DNA of 5,470 nucleotides. It comes from Planctomycetota bacterium. GTDB lineage: Bacteria; Planctomycetota; UBA1135. Each line of letters begins with the position of its first letter. Positions within the stretch are counted from its first letter, which is position 1. The stretch spans positions 1 to 5,470 of the forward strand of contig DNPI01000215.1 of assembly GCA_003501525.1 (NCBI GenBank), written 5' to 3'. Below the pieces are notes generated by a model that searched no databases, had not been told where the DNA came from, and saw nothing but the letters and a program-made list of their open reading frames with translations. Of the stretch, positions 1-5,470 are shown piece after piece. A program made the translations under genes and the position numbers.

Positions 1-465
1 AATGAAGAGGATTCCCGGGAGGTGGAAGCTTCTCGCTATGGATTAAGCTACATTGCTCTGGATGGGCCCATTGGCTGCATGGTTAACGGCGCGGGCCTAG
101 CCATGGCGACTATGGACAACATAAAAAGCCATGGGTCCTCGCCTGCGAATTTCTTGGATGTCGGCGGTGGTGCCGACGAGGAAACGATTGCACAAGCCTT
201 TCGGATAGTTTTGACTGACCCATCCGTAGAAGGGATTCTCGTTAACATTTTTGGTGGGATTATGAAGTGCGATGTAATCGCCAGAGGCATTCTTGCGGCG
301 GCTGAAAAAGTTGAGCTCAATGTTCCTCTTGTTGTGCGTCTAGAGGGAACTCGTGTTGAGGAAGGTCGCGAGATTCTTGCTCAATCCAATTTGGATATAA
401 CGCCGGCTTCCTCTTTGGATGAAGGCGCACGCTTGGTGTGTGAAGCGGTAAAAGGAGAGGGCTAG
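1..465 (+). CDS. sucC: Succinyl-CoA synthetase (ADP/GDP-forming) beta subunit, 3' part
   Basis: The frame is open from the first base, so this is the C-terminal 154 residues of a gene that begins outside the window; the GTG at 22 is an internal valine. The enzyme interconverts succinyl-CoA and succinate with nucleotide phosphorylation in the cytoplasmic TCA cycle, and the beta subunit carries the nucleotide-binding and succinate sites. The visible part is the C-terminal CoA-ligase domain. Family hallmarks are LDGPIGCMVNGAGLAMATMD near the left end, then ANFLDVGGGA, VNIFGGIMKCDVIARGI, and the VRLEGTRVEEGREIL block close to the terminus. The length from these motifs to the stop fits the usual SucC end. 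Only 2 nt separate its TAG stop from sucD, the standard sucCD arrangement. Nothing looks broken. Identity is very secure; the N-terminal ATP-grasp domain cannot be seen. Confidence 0.97.
   Translation, partial: NEEDSREVEASRYGLSYIALDGPIGCMVNGAGLAMATMDNIKSHGSSPANFLDVGGGADEETIAQAFRIVLTDPSVEGILVNIFGGIMKCDVIARGILAAAEKVELNVPLVVRLEGTRVEEGREILAQSNLDITPASSLDEGARLVCEAVKGEG
453..460 (+). promoter_or_regulatory. Shine-Dalgarno of sucD (AGGAGAGG)
   Basis: A purine-rich AGGAGAGG lies inside the last codons of sucC. The AGGAG core ends 10 nt before the GTG at 468. It supports that GTG as the sucD start and implies that ribosomes finishing sucC can re-initiate directly on sucD. Confidence 0.8.
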
Positions 466-467
466 CA

Positions 468-1370
468 GTGGCAATTTTTATTCATCCGAAAACTAAGGTT
501 CTCTGTCAAGGGTTTACCGGCAGGAATGGAACTTTTCACAGTGAAGAAGCAATAGCTTATGGAACTCAACTTGTAGGAGGGGTTACGCCAGGAAAAGGTG
601 ATGCCGAACATTTAGGGTTACCTGTTTTCAACACTGTGCATGAGGCTGTTGAATCTACGGGGGCTGAGGCATCCATGATTTATGTTCCCGCTCCCTTTGC
701 CGCGGATTCAATCTTGGAAGCTGCCGATGCTGGGCTCTCGCTCGTCGTTTGTATTACTGAAGGGATTCCAGTGCTTGATATGGCACGTGTCCAGGAGGCT
801 TTGCGAGGTAGTTCAACCCGTCTTGTTGGCCCAAATTGTCCGGGGGTGATTACCCCTGGGGCGGAGAACTCAGGATGCAAGATTGGAATTATGCCTGCGT
901 ACATACATCGTCCTGGGAATGTTGGCATTGTGAGTCGATCTGGTACTTTGACATACGAGGCTGTGTGGCAGGTGACGCAGGTGGGTCTTGGTCAGTCGAC
1001 TTGTGTGGGGATAGGGGGAGACCCGCTGCCGGGGACGCATTTCGTCGATGTCCTGAAAGCGTTTCAAGAAGATTCCGCAACTGACAGTATTGTTTTGATA
1101 GGCGAGATTGGTGGTACGGCCGAAGAAGAGGCTGCAGCTTTTATCAAGGAGTTTGTGAGCAAGCCTGTGGTTGCATTTATCGCCGGACAAACAGCCCCGC
1201 CTGGAAAGCGGATGGGGCATGCTGGAGCGATTATTTCAGGCGGTGGGGGCACGGCCGCTTCGAAGATAGCGGCCCTTGAAGAGGCCGGTGTGCGCATGGC
1301 GGGAAGCGCCTCAGAACTTGGTCGAACTCTGGCTGCAGCCCGTGCGGACGCTGGCCTTGGGACACCTTAG
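468..1370 (+). CDS. sucD: Succinyl-CoA synthetase alpha subunit
   Basis: Alpha subunit of succinyl-CoA synthetase, partner of the SucC encoded just upstream; it binds CoA and carries the phosphohistidine. The 300-aa product is slightly longer than the usual 290 or so. An N-terminal Rossmann CoA-binding domain has the glycine loop GFTGRNGTFHSE (residues 15-26), followed by GGVTPGKG. GPNCPGVITPG (121-131) contains the conserved Cys124. In the ligase domain are SRSGTLTYEAV (157-166), GIGGDP, Glu213 in IGEIGG, and the active-site His251 in KRMGHAGAI. As I recall the E. coli enzyme, these correspond to Cys123, Glu208 and His246, so the offset rises from 1 to 5, which reveals a 4-residue insertion around residues 132-136. 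The GTG start gives an N-terminus that aligns with the family end (M-x-I-x5-TKV) and has a strong Shine-Dalgarno. The last dozen residues (Ala/Gly-rich) extend slightly past the usual end. Confidence 0.98.
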   Translation: MAIFIHPKTKVLCQGFTGRNGTFHSEEAIAYGTQLVGGVTPGKGDAEHLGLPVFNTVHEAVESTGAEASMIYVPAPFAADSILEAADAGLSLVVCITEGIPVLDMARVQEALRGSSTRLVGPNCPGVITPGAENSGCKIGIMPAYIHRPGNVGIVSRSGTLTYEAVWQVTQVGLGQSTCVGIGGDPLPGTHFVDVLKAFQEDSATDSIVLIGEIGGTAEEEAAAFIKEFVSKPVVAFIAGQTAPPGKRMGHAGAIISGGGGTAASKIAALEEAGVRMAGSASELGRTLAAARADAGLGTP

Positions 1371-1390
1371 TTTTTTGTCGCAACCGTGCT

Positions 1391-1394
1391 AGGA
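1391..1394 (+). promoter_or_regulatory. Shine-Dalgarno of tatA (AGGA)
   Basis: AGGA ends 5 nt before the ATG at 1400, in the only gap longer than 4 nt in the window. It favours ATG 1400 over the in-frame TTG codons at 1439/1442, which would give a more typical TatA N-terminus but have no ribosome-binding sequence in front of them. Confidence 0.6.
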
Positions 1395-1399
1395 TAGCC

Positions 1400-1696
1400 A
1401 TGAATATGCTTCGCAAAGCTCACATTTCGCTTCTGGCCTTGTTGCTTATTACTCCTGGCTGCTTTGGAGGTGGGATAGGTCTACCTGAAATCGCTGTCGT
1501 TGGGGTTTTACTGTTGCTCTTTTTTGGGGCTGACAAGCTTCCTCGTTTAATGCGTGGTATGGGATCAGGTATTACGGAGTTCAAGAAGGGGCTCAAAGAT
1601 GGCGAGAAAATGTCGGATGAAGATGGCCCTGAAGATTCGCCGCCAGAAGATGGTGCTGATGTCGAGCAAGCGGACGGCGACGAGAAGGCCGAGTGA
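1400..1696 (+). CDS. tatA: Sec-independent protein translocase subunit, TatA/E type
   Basis: Small membrane subunit of the twin-arginine translocase, which moves folded, often cofactor-loaded proteins across the cytoplasmic membrane together with TatC. Hallmarks: GLPEI (27-31) leading a membrane helix (about 30-42), the FG hinge with acidic/basic ADKLP (42-48), an amphipathic helix through about residue 66 containing FKKGL (61-65), and a disordered acidic tail (about 67-98). FKKGL and the short length fit TatA better than TatB, though the Glu before the helix is also seen in TatB/TatE. Oddity: about 20 residues precede the usual TatA start. They comprise a basic patch (Arg5, Lys6), a hydrophobic run and a Cys at 21, resembling a signal or lipoprotein leader. 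The TGA stop overlaps the mobA GTG. No tatC is in view. Family is secure; A versus B assignment is less so. Confidence 0.9.
   Translation: MNMLRKAHISLLALLLITPGCFGGGIGLPEIAVVGVLLLLFFGADKLPRLMRGMGSGITEFKKGLKDGEKMSDEDGPEDSPPEDGADVEQADGDEKAE
1693..1696 (+). other. GTGA start/stop overlap coupling tatA and mobA
   Basis: The mobA GTG (1693-1695) and the tatA TGA (1694-1696) share bases. This layout usually means translational coupling by terminating ribosomes. The only nearby Shine-Dalgarno-like sequence is GAGAAGG at 1682-1688, 4 nt from the start, so coupling probably matters for mobA expression. Confidence 0.75.
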
Positions 1697-2328
1697 CCTT
1701 GATTAGCTCTTCCGGGGTTGCCCCCGGTTGGACAGGCGCTGTGCTTGCTGGTGGCGCCTCGAGCCGAATGGGTCGAAATAAAGCGACACTAGAACTTGAT
1801 TCTGGAGAGCGGCTTATCGACAGCGCGTGTGCCCTTCTGCGGGATACATGCGATGAGGTTTTAGTTGTTGGCTCTAGCCTTCCGCTTCCACGCGAGGTGC
1901 GACACGTTCAGGATCCTGTGGGCACTCCTGCTGGGCCGGCTGCCGGCCTCCTGGGCGCTCTCGAGGCTAGCGGCCGGTCGCAAGTGCTGATTCTCCCCGT
2001 TGATGTGCCGGGGCTGGTTGTAAGTATTTTGCGGCGGATACAGGAGAGGTCTGAATCGGTGGATTGTCGTCCCGTAGTCCCCGTGGGATTGCATGGTCCG
2101 GAGCCCTTGGTGTCTGCTTGGCCGAAAAAACTTGCTCCAAGAATTAGGAATTTGATCGAAAACGGAACTCGTGGTGTCTGGGACTTGGCGCATGCATTAG
2201 GAGCGATGCATCTTCCTTTCGAGGAATTGGGCGATGCAGCTAGAATTTGCGCAGCATTTCGGAACATTAACACTCCTCGAGAATGGGAGATTTTCCTTCG
2301 TGACAGTACTAACAGTGAATCCGCCTGA
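1693..2328 (+). CDS. mobA: Molybdenum cofactor guanylyltransferase
   Basis: MobA transfers GMP from GTP to molybdopterin cofactor, giving the guanine dinucleotide form used by DMSO-reductase-family enzymes; it acts in the cytoplasm. The 211-aa product has the nucleotidyltransferase signature LAGGASSRMGRNK (residues 18-30, with Arg25 and Lys30 of the GTP-binding loop), GPAAGLLGAL (81-90), the metal-binding aspartate in PVDVP (102-106, Asp104), a GPEPLVS segment (135-141) and the closing FRNINTPRE (189-197) typical of MobA. Length fits the family. The GTG start is the only reasonable one upstream of the LAGG motif. It overlaps tatA by 4 nt and its 3' end overlaps the next gene. Adjacency to tatA makes sense because many MGD enzymes are Tat substrates. 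Related NTP-transferases such as MocA/CpdA-type enzymes are possible, but the NINTP end favours MobA. Confidence 0.92.
   Translation: MTLISSSGVAPGWTGAVLAGGASSRMGRNKATLELDSGERLIDSACALLRDTCDEVLVVGSSLPLPREVRHVQDPVGTPAGPAAGLLGALEASGRSQVLILPVDVPGLVVSILRRIQERSESVDCRPVVPVGLHGPEPLVSAWPKKLAPRIRNLIENGTRGVWDLAHALGAMHLPFEELGDAARICAAFRNINTPREWEIFLRDSTNSESA
2285..2289 (+). promoter_or_regulatory. Possible Shine-Dalgarno of the polyprenyl synthase gene (GGGAG)
   Basis: GGGAG inside the mobA 3' end lies 10 nt before the in-frame GTG at 2300. It is the reason for preferring that start over GTG 2315 or GTG 2339, which lack a purine-rich leader. A competing ATG at 2234 has GAGGA at 2221-2225, 8 nt away, but would need a 95-nt overlap with mobA. 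Confidence 0.5.
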
Positions 2329-3301
2329 CTCTTCGTTTGTGTCTGGGCATTTGGCGGCTATTCGTCAGGATCTTGATGCCGTTAACGATTGGATAGACGA
2401 GTGCCTGAAGGAGTCTGATCCCGATCTCAATGGTTTTTTAACACCGGAACATGCACGTGGGGGCAAGCGCGTGCGCGCAGCATTTTTACTGTTTTCTGGA
2501 AAAGCTTGTGGTGGTATTGGGCCGGAGCAGATTGCTGTGGCAGGGATCCTGGAAATGGTTCATGCTGCCACCTTGATTCATGACGACATTCTTGACGGAG
2601 CCGGAGATAGACGAGGCCTGCCTGTCGCACATGTAACGTGGGGGACGCAGGCTGCGATACTTTTGGGTGATTGGATTTACTCAAAAGCTTTTTTAGAAAG
2701 TACGCGGTTGAAAAATCCTGCTTGTTCGGAATTTCTCGCCGAAGCAACGCTGGAAACATGCAAGGGGGAGATACGCCAGGACCTCGCCAGGGAGAACTTT
2801 TCTCTTCCCATGTCGAGTTATTTGCAAGCCGCGGGAGAAAAGACAGCCACTCTCTTTAAGGCAGCAGGGTTCCTCGGTGCAGAATACGCAGAAGAAGAAA
2901 CGGGTTTCGGAGAGCTTTTAGGGAGCTTTGGGTGGAGCGCTGGTTTGGCGTTTCAGTTACAGGACGATTTGATTGATGTTAGAGGGGTTTTGGGCGAGAC
3001 GGGGAAAACCCTTGGAACTGACTGGGGTTCAGGGAAAATGACTTATCCCTTGATATGTTTACGGGACTCTTTAGGCGCAGAGAAGCGGGCATTGATGGAA
3101 GCGATGTTTTTGGATAATTCTTCGGTGACTGCGCTTGAGAACACTTTTGGGGATGAGTGGGCCGTTGCATGTGAAGCAACGGAGGCGGAGGTTAATCGAT
3201 TGTTGGGCGATGCGATTGCTTTCACTGAAGGGATGAAAGGGCGGTGTGGTGTCGAGGAAATGGTTGCTCTTGCACTTTGGACAGCTGGTCGAAGAAATTA
3301 A
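2300..3301 (+). CDS. trans-Polyprenyl diphosphate synthase (long-chain type)
   Basis: Condenses isopentenyl diphosphate with an allylic primer to make all-trans polyprenyl diphosphate, most likely the side chain of ubiquinone or menaquinone. From GTG 2300 the product has 333 residues, within the range of IspB/heptaprenyl-type synthases. Numbered from that start: GGKRVR (54-59, diphosphate-binding), the first Asp-rich motif in HDDILD with DDxxD at 95-99 followed by RRGLP, a GEIRQD segment (about 156-161), the GEKTATLF segment (about 179-186), and the second Asp-rich motif QDDLID (DDxxD at 222-226) followed by GKTLGTDWGSGK. All catalytic aspartates are present. The start is uncertain: GTG 2300 has a GGGAG leader, GTG 2315 or 2339 would shorten the overlap with mobA, and ATG 2234 would add 22 residues without family resemblance. 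Chain length, and thus ispB versus hepT-like naming, cannot be read from sequence here, so no symbol is given. Confidence 0.93.
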   Translation: MTVLTVNPPDSSFVSGHLAAIRQDLDAVNDWIDECLKESDPDLNGFLTPEHARGGKRVRAAFLLFSGKACGGIGPEQIAVAGILEMVHAATLIHDDILDGAGDRRGLPVAHVTWGTQAAILLGDWIYSKAFLESTRLKNPACSEFLAEATLETCKGEIRQDLARENFSLPMSSYLQAAGEKTATLFKAAGFLGAEYAEEETGFGELLGSFGWSAGLAFQLQDDLIDVRGVLGETGKTLGTDWGSGKMTYPLICLRDSLGAEKRALMEAMFLDNSSVTALENTFGDEWAVACEATEAEVNRLLGDAIAFTEGMKGRCGVEEMVALALWTAGRRN

Positions 3302-3305
3302 ACCC

Positions 3306-5470
3306 GTGACATTTCCTCGTTGGTCCTTTGGAGGTTGGAAGTCACTCTGCATCATCTTTTCGATTGCGGCTTGGCTGGAGCTGACGGTCTGGGCGGGGGC
3401 GGAGACAATGTTGGCCGATGGCGCTGAACGTTGGTTTTGGGCAACTTTTTTCTTTTTCCTTCTGCTCCCACCGTTTTGGATTCTCTTTTTCCGTTTTGGT
3501 TGGGTATTTGCATTCTTTCGTTCAGTTCAAGTTGGCATTATTAATCTTTGCCTTATTGGCCTTGGTTCAATACTTGGCGTTCTTTTTCATCAAGAGGACC
3601 CATCCTTTCCAATCCCACGAGGTGGGGTTGAGCGTTTGGCTGACTGGGAGGAACCAAGTTTTCCTAGCCCGTGGCCTGTTGAATCAAGAATTGCCTACAG
3701 GAACTTCTTGGATTTTCGCTCAGCGCACGCTTTTAGCGGGTGGCATATGGCCAGCGCTGTGGGATTGCGCGGGTGGATTGGGCTTCCACCCGGGACAGCG
3801 GATCTTGATGCTATGGTTGCTGAGAGGGTGGGGATTCTTGATCAGAGACTCCCTGAGCTGCATGAAAGGTTTGGGGAAGAGTTTGCTGTCGCGCTAAGAA
3901 CCAAAAGTGAAACCGGCTTGCGGGCGCGTGAGCGGAATCGGGAGATAAGGGAGCTTGAGAGCCTGCATAACGATTTCTGGTGGAGCCTCTTTGTTTGGTC
4001 TAGCCGGTTTGACTTGATTAGGGTTTACCGCTCTGAGTGGTTTGCTGCATTTTGGGCAATCCTTTTCTTCGGTGTCCTTTCGAATACCTTTCGGGGGGGA
4101 TGGAGGCGTCTTCTGCGGCCGGCAAAGTGGGGATTTGTTTTAACGCACACCGGTATCTTGATGGTTGTTGTTGGCGGATTTCATGGGCGATTGACTGAAA
4201 TGCGTGGCATTCTTGAGCTTCATGTGGATGAATCTCGAGGCTATTTTCAGCAGTGGGATGGTCGAGAGGCTTTTTTCAAAGACCCGAGCGCTGACGGGCT
4301 TGACACTTCCTTTTTAGTCCGGTTGGATGCTTTTCGAGCTGATTACCACGATGTGCTTGAAGTTTTGTATTTGAAGCAAAAGGCCGAGGGGGGGGGCAAG
4401 TTCGAGTTCCCGTTGGACCGGCAACCGCGGGCAAGGGTGTTTGAAGGGCTCGAGCGGAGCTACGACTGGGGAATTGACTCTTCTGGAGCTCGTGTCCCGT
4501 TCTTTAAGGTGAAAGTGGAGAAGTTCCTGCCACAGGCGAAAGCTGAGCCGACTTTGACACCGGTTGCATGGGATGACCCTTCGGGGATTCCCCTGGCTTG
4601 GCTGGCGTGGGAGGGTGAAAGCGGCCTAGAAGAGCAAGTCGAAGTTTTGCCCGGGCGCCTAGGGGACCCTGGGACATCGCATGCGGAGAGTGGGACTCGG
4701 ATTCGATATCGCCTCGTGGAGGGTGCAGAGCAAGCAAAGTCCCTCTTGGCATCGTTGCCGATTAGACGCATCGGTGTCCTCGCAGGCTTCGGGGAAGACG
4801 GAAGGCAGGTTTCTCTCGATGCAGCCCCGGGTGCCGTTGGGGATTTTTTCGCTGATGGTCGACCCTTTAAGGTGCGCATTGTTTCCGGCCGGCCTGATGT
4901 CGAGCTAGTCCCTGATGGTGCGGGCGGCCGTAGGGAAGTGGTGCAAAGTGTTCCGATTGACATGGCTCCACTGCGCAACCCAGGGATTCGAATTGAAGTT
5001 AAATCCCCCAGTGGAGAGTTGGCTGACAGGTGGGTTCTAGAGGATGAATTTCAAAACGAAGGGGTGCGCTTTCCTGAATTGAAGCTAAATTTCCATTGGG
5101 ATTTATGGAGCGCTCCCGCCCGATCGAAGTTGACAATTTTTCGGTACCGCGATGAGAGCACATGGATAGGGGAGCAAGGGTCCCCGGAATCTCTTCGTGA
5201 ACTCCAGGCAGGGGAATTGGTTGCGCTCGGACGGAGTAGCGAGTTTAGTTTGCGCGAAGCGATGGGTCCGACGAAAGTCGACTTGGATTTTCAGCCACTC
5301 CCTAGTGCCGATTTCTTCAACCCAGCTCCAGCTGCGGCTATTGTGCGCGTGGAAACGCCGAATCAAGATCAAGTTATCACGCTATCGGCAGAGCCTGGAA
5401 GTCCGTTTCAGGAGAGCCAGTTTCGCTACGTAGGCCCAGATGGAGAAGATCGTTGGGTTGTTTTGGTCCT
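3306..5470 (+). CDS. ResB/CcsB-like cytochrome c biogenesis protein, N-terminal 721 residues (runs off the window)
   Basis: One frame is open without a stop from GTG 3306 to the window end. ResB/CcsB works with CcsA in system II cytochrome c maturation, carrying heme across the membrane and aiding its attachment to apocytochrome c. Predicted membrane segments lie at about residues 12-30, 42-61, 74-95, 244-261 and 272-291. The block from YRSEWF (241-246) through FRGGWRRLLRPAKWGF, LTHTGILMVVVGGF and GILELHVDE is the ResB/CcsB core. His281 matches the conserved membrane histidine proposed as a heme ligand in CcsBA proteins. Residues from about 292 on form a long, apparently extracytoplasmic beta-rich region, with LVRLDAFRADYHD (338-350) and FFKVKVEKFLPQA (399-411) resembling ResB repeats. 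Residues 97-236 are an unusual soluble insert. GTG 3306 lies 4 nt after the preceding stop, has only a weak GAAGAAA leader and keeps the first helix; ATG 3408 would lose it. The C-terminus and any CcsA fusion are unseen. Confidence 0.75.
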   Translation, partial: MTFPRWSFGGWKSLCIIFSIAAWLELTVWAGAETMLADGAERWFWATFFFFLLLPPFWILFFRFGWVFAFFRSVQVGIINLCLIGLGSILGVLFHQEDPSFPIPRGGVERLADWEEPSFPSPWPVESRIAYRNFLDFRSAHAFSGWHMASAVGLRGWIGLPPGTADLDAMVAERVGILDQRLPELHERFGEEFAVALRTKSETGLRARERNREIRELESLHNDFWWSLFVWSSRFDLIRVYRSEWFAAFWAILFFGVLSNTFRGGWRRLLRPAKWGFVLTHTGILMVVVGGFHGRLTEMRGILELHVDESRGYFQQWDGREAFFKDPSADGLDTSFLVRLDAFRADYHDVLEVLYLKQKAEGGGKFEFPLDRQPRARVFEGLERSYDWGIDSSGARVPFFKVKVEKFLPQAKAEPTLTPVAWDDPSGIPLAWLAWEGESGLEEQVEVLPGRLGDPGTSHAESGTRIRYRLVEGAEQAKSLLASLPIRRIGVLAGFGEDGRQVSLDAAPGAVGDFFADGRPFKVRIVSGRPDVELVPDGAGGRREVVQSVPIDMAPLRNPGIRIEVKSPSGELADRWVLEDEFQNEGVRFPELKLNFHWDLWSAPARSKLTIFRYRDESTWIGEQGSPESLRELQAGELVALGRSSEFSLREAMGPTKVDLDFQPLPSADFFNPAPAAAIVRVETPNQDQVITLSAEPGSPFQESQFRYVGPDGEDRWVVLV
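4388..4396 (+). repeat. Homopolymer of nine G inside the ResB-like gene
   Basis: Nine consecutive G residues encode the end of a Glu codon and a Gly-Gly-Gly run (residues 362-364 of the ResB-like protein). The reading frame is intact on both sides. A 7-G run (4093-4099) lies about 300 nt upstream in the same gene. Such tracts are prone to slippage and to sequencing or assembly error. Confidence 0.9.

Noticed and set aside
22..465. GTG 22 as the start of a short independent gene
   Set aside because: The frame is open to base 1 and the residues before GTG 22 fit SucC (acidic stretch before EVEA), so it is an internal codon.
870..1220. 116-codon ORF on the - strand within sucD
   Set aside because: Antisense shadow of a highly conserved gene; His/Arg/Ser-rich, with no motif.
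1331..1340. Perfect palindrome GGCTGCAGCC near the end of sucD
   Set aside because: It encodes Leu/Ala codons in the SucD C-terminal tail, has no loop and is not followed by a T-run; probably chance.
1361..1380. T-run after the sucD stop as a possible intrinsic terminator
   Set aside because: Only a 4-bp GACA/TGTC pairing flanks the T-run and no G+C-rich stem lies immediately upstream, so a Rho-independent terminator is not supported.
1367..1395. Promoter for tatA (TAGGAT as a -10 element)
   Set aside because: No convincing -35 at the right spacing, and the TAGGAT overlaps the Shine-Dalgarno; it would also force a leaderless transcript.
3418..3897. 159-codon + strand ORF beginning MALNVGFG, hydrophobic and membrane-like
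   Set aside because: It lies in another frame inside the continuous ResB-like frame, which has recognisable family motifs. Its hydrophobicity comes from T-rich codons of the true membrane segments.
4681..4908. 75-codon + strand ORF in a second frame
   Set aside because: Shadow of the ResB-like gene with no recognisable domain. The same reasoning removes 5197-5433 (+) and 5103-5372 (-).
4460..4978. 172-codon ORF on the - strand
   Set aside because: Antisense to the ResB-like gene; low-complexity Ser/Arg/Pro composition, no family motif, and the + strand frame is open throughout.

Overview
All five genes in this window lie on the + strand and are packed almost end to end. The only non-coding bases are a 2-nt gap (466-467), a 29-nt gap (1371-1399) and a 4-nt gap (3302-3305). 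The mix is chromosomal bacterial housekeeping with a respiratory theme. I see no mobile element, CRISPR array, RNA gene or phage-like gene, and no gene-free stretch longer than 29 nt. Intermediate G+C, frequent GTG starts (four of the five visible starts) and an unusually large ResB/CcsB-type protein suggest a Gram-negative bacterium using system II cytochrome c maturation. My best guess is a Verrucomicrobiota/PVC-type or similar lineage, at low confidence because no rRNA or other marker is present.

Region 1 (1-1370) holds the 3' end of sucC and the whole of sucD, the beta and alpha subunits of succinyl-CoA synthetase (TCA cycle). The active-site histidine and its supporting glutamate are present in SucD.

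Region 2 (1400-2328) holds a TatA-type twin-arginine translocase subunit with an unusual signal-peptide-like N-terminal extension. It is translationally coupled by a GTGA overlap to mobA, the molybdenum cofactor guanylyltransferase.

Region 3 (about 2300-3301) encodes a long-chain trans-polyprenyl diphosphate synthase, the type that makes quinone side chains. It overlaps the end of mobA.

Region 4 (3306-5470) is one continuous reading frame of 721 codons that runs off the right edge. It encodes a ResB/CcsB-like cytochrome c biogenesis membrane protein with five predicted membrane segments, a histidine in the last of them, and a very long extracytoplasmic domain. Several shorter ORFs in this stretch, in other frames and on the other strand, are shadows of it.

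Functionally, the genes supply or mature parts of respiratory chains: succinyl-CoA turnover, export of folded cofactor-loaded enzymes (Tat), molybdopterin guanine dinucleotide cofactor for Tat-exported molybdoenzymes, quinone tails and cytochrome c heme attachment. The tight spacing suggests co-transcription, which is an inference. No wholly new system is evident. The points most worth a second look are the architecture of the ResB-like protein, the TatA leader, a 9-G tract inside the ResB-like gene, and the gene grouping itself.
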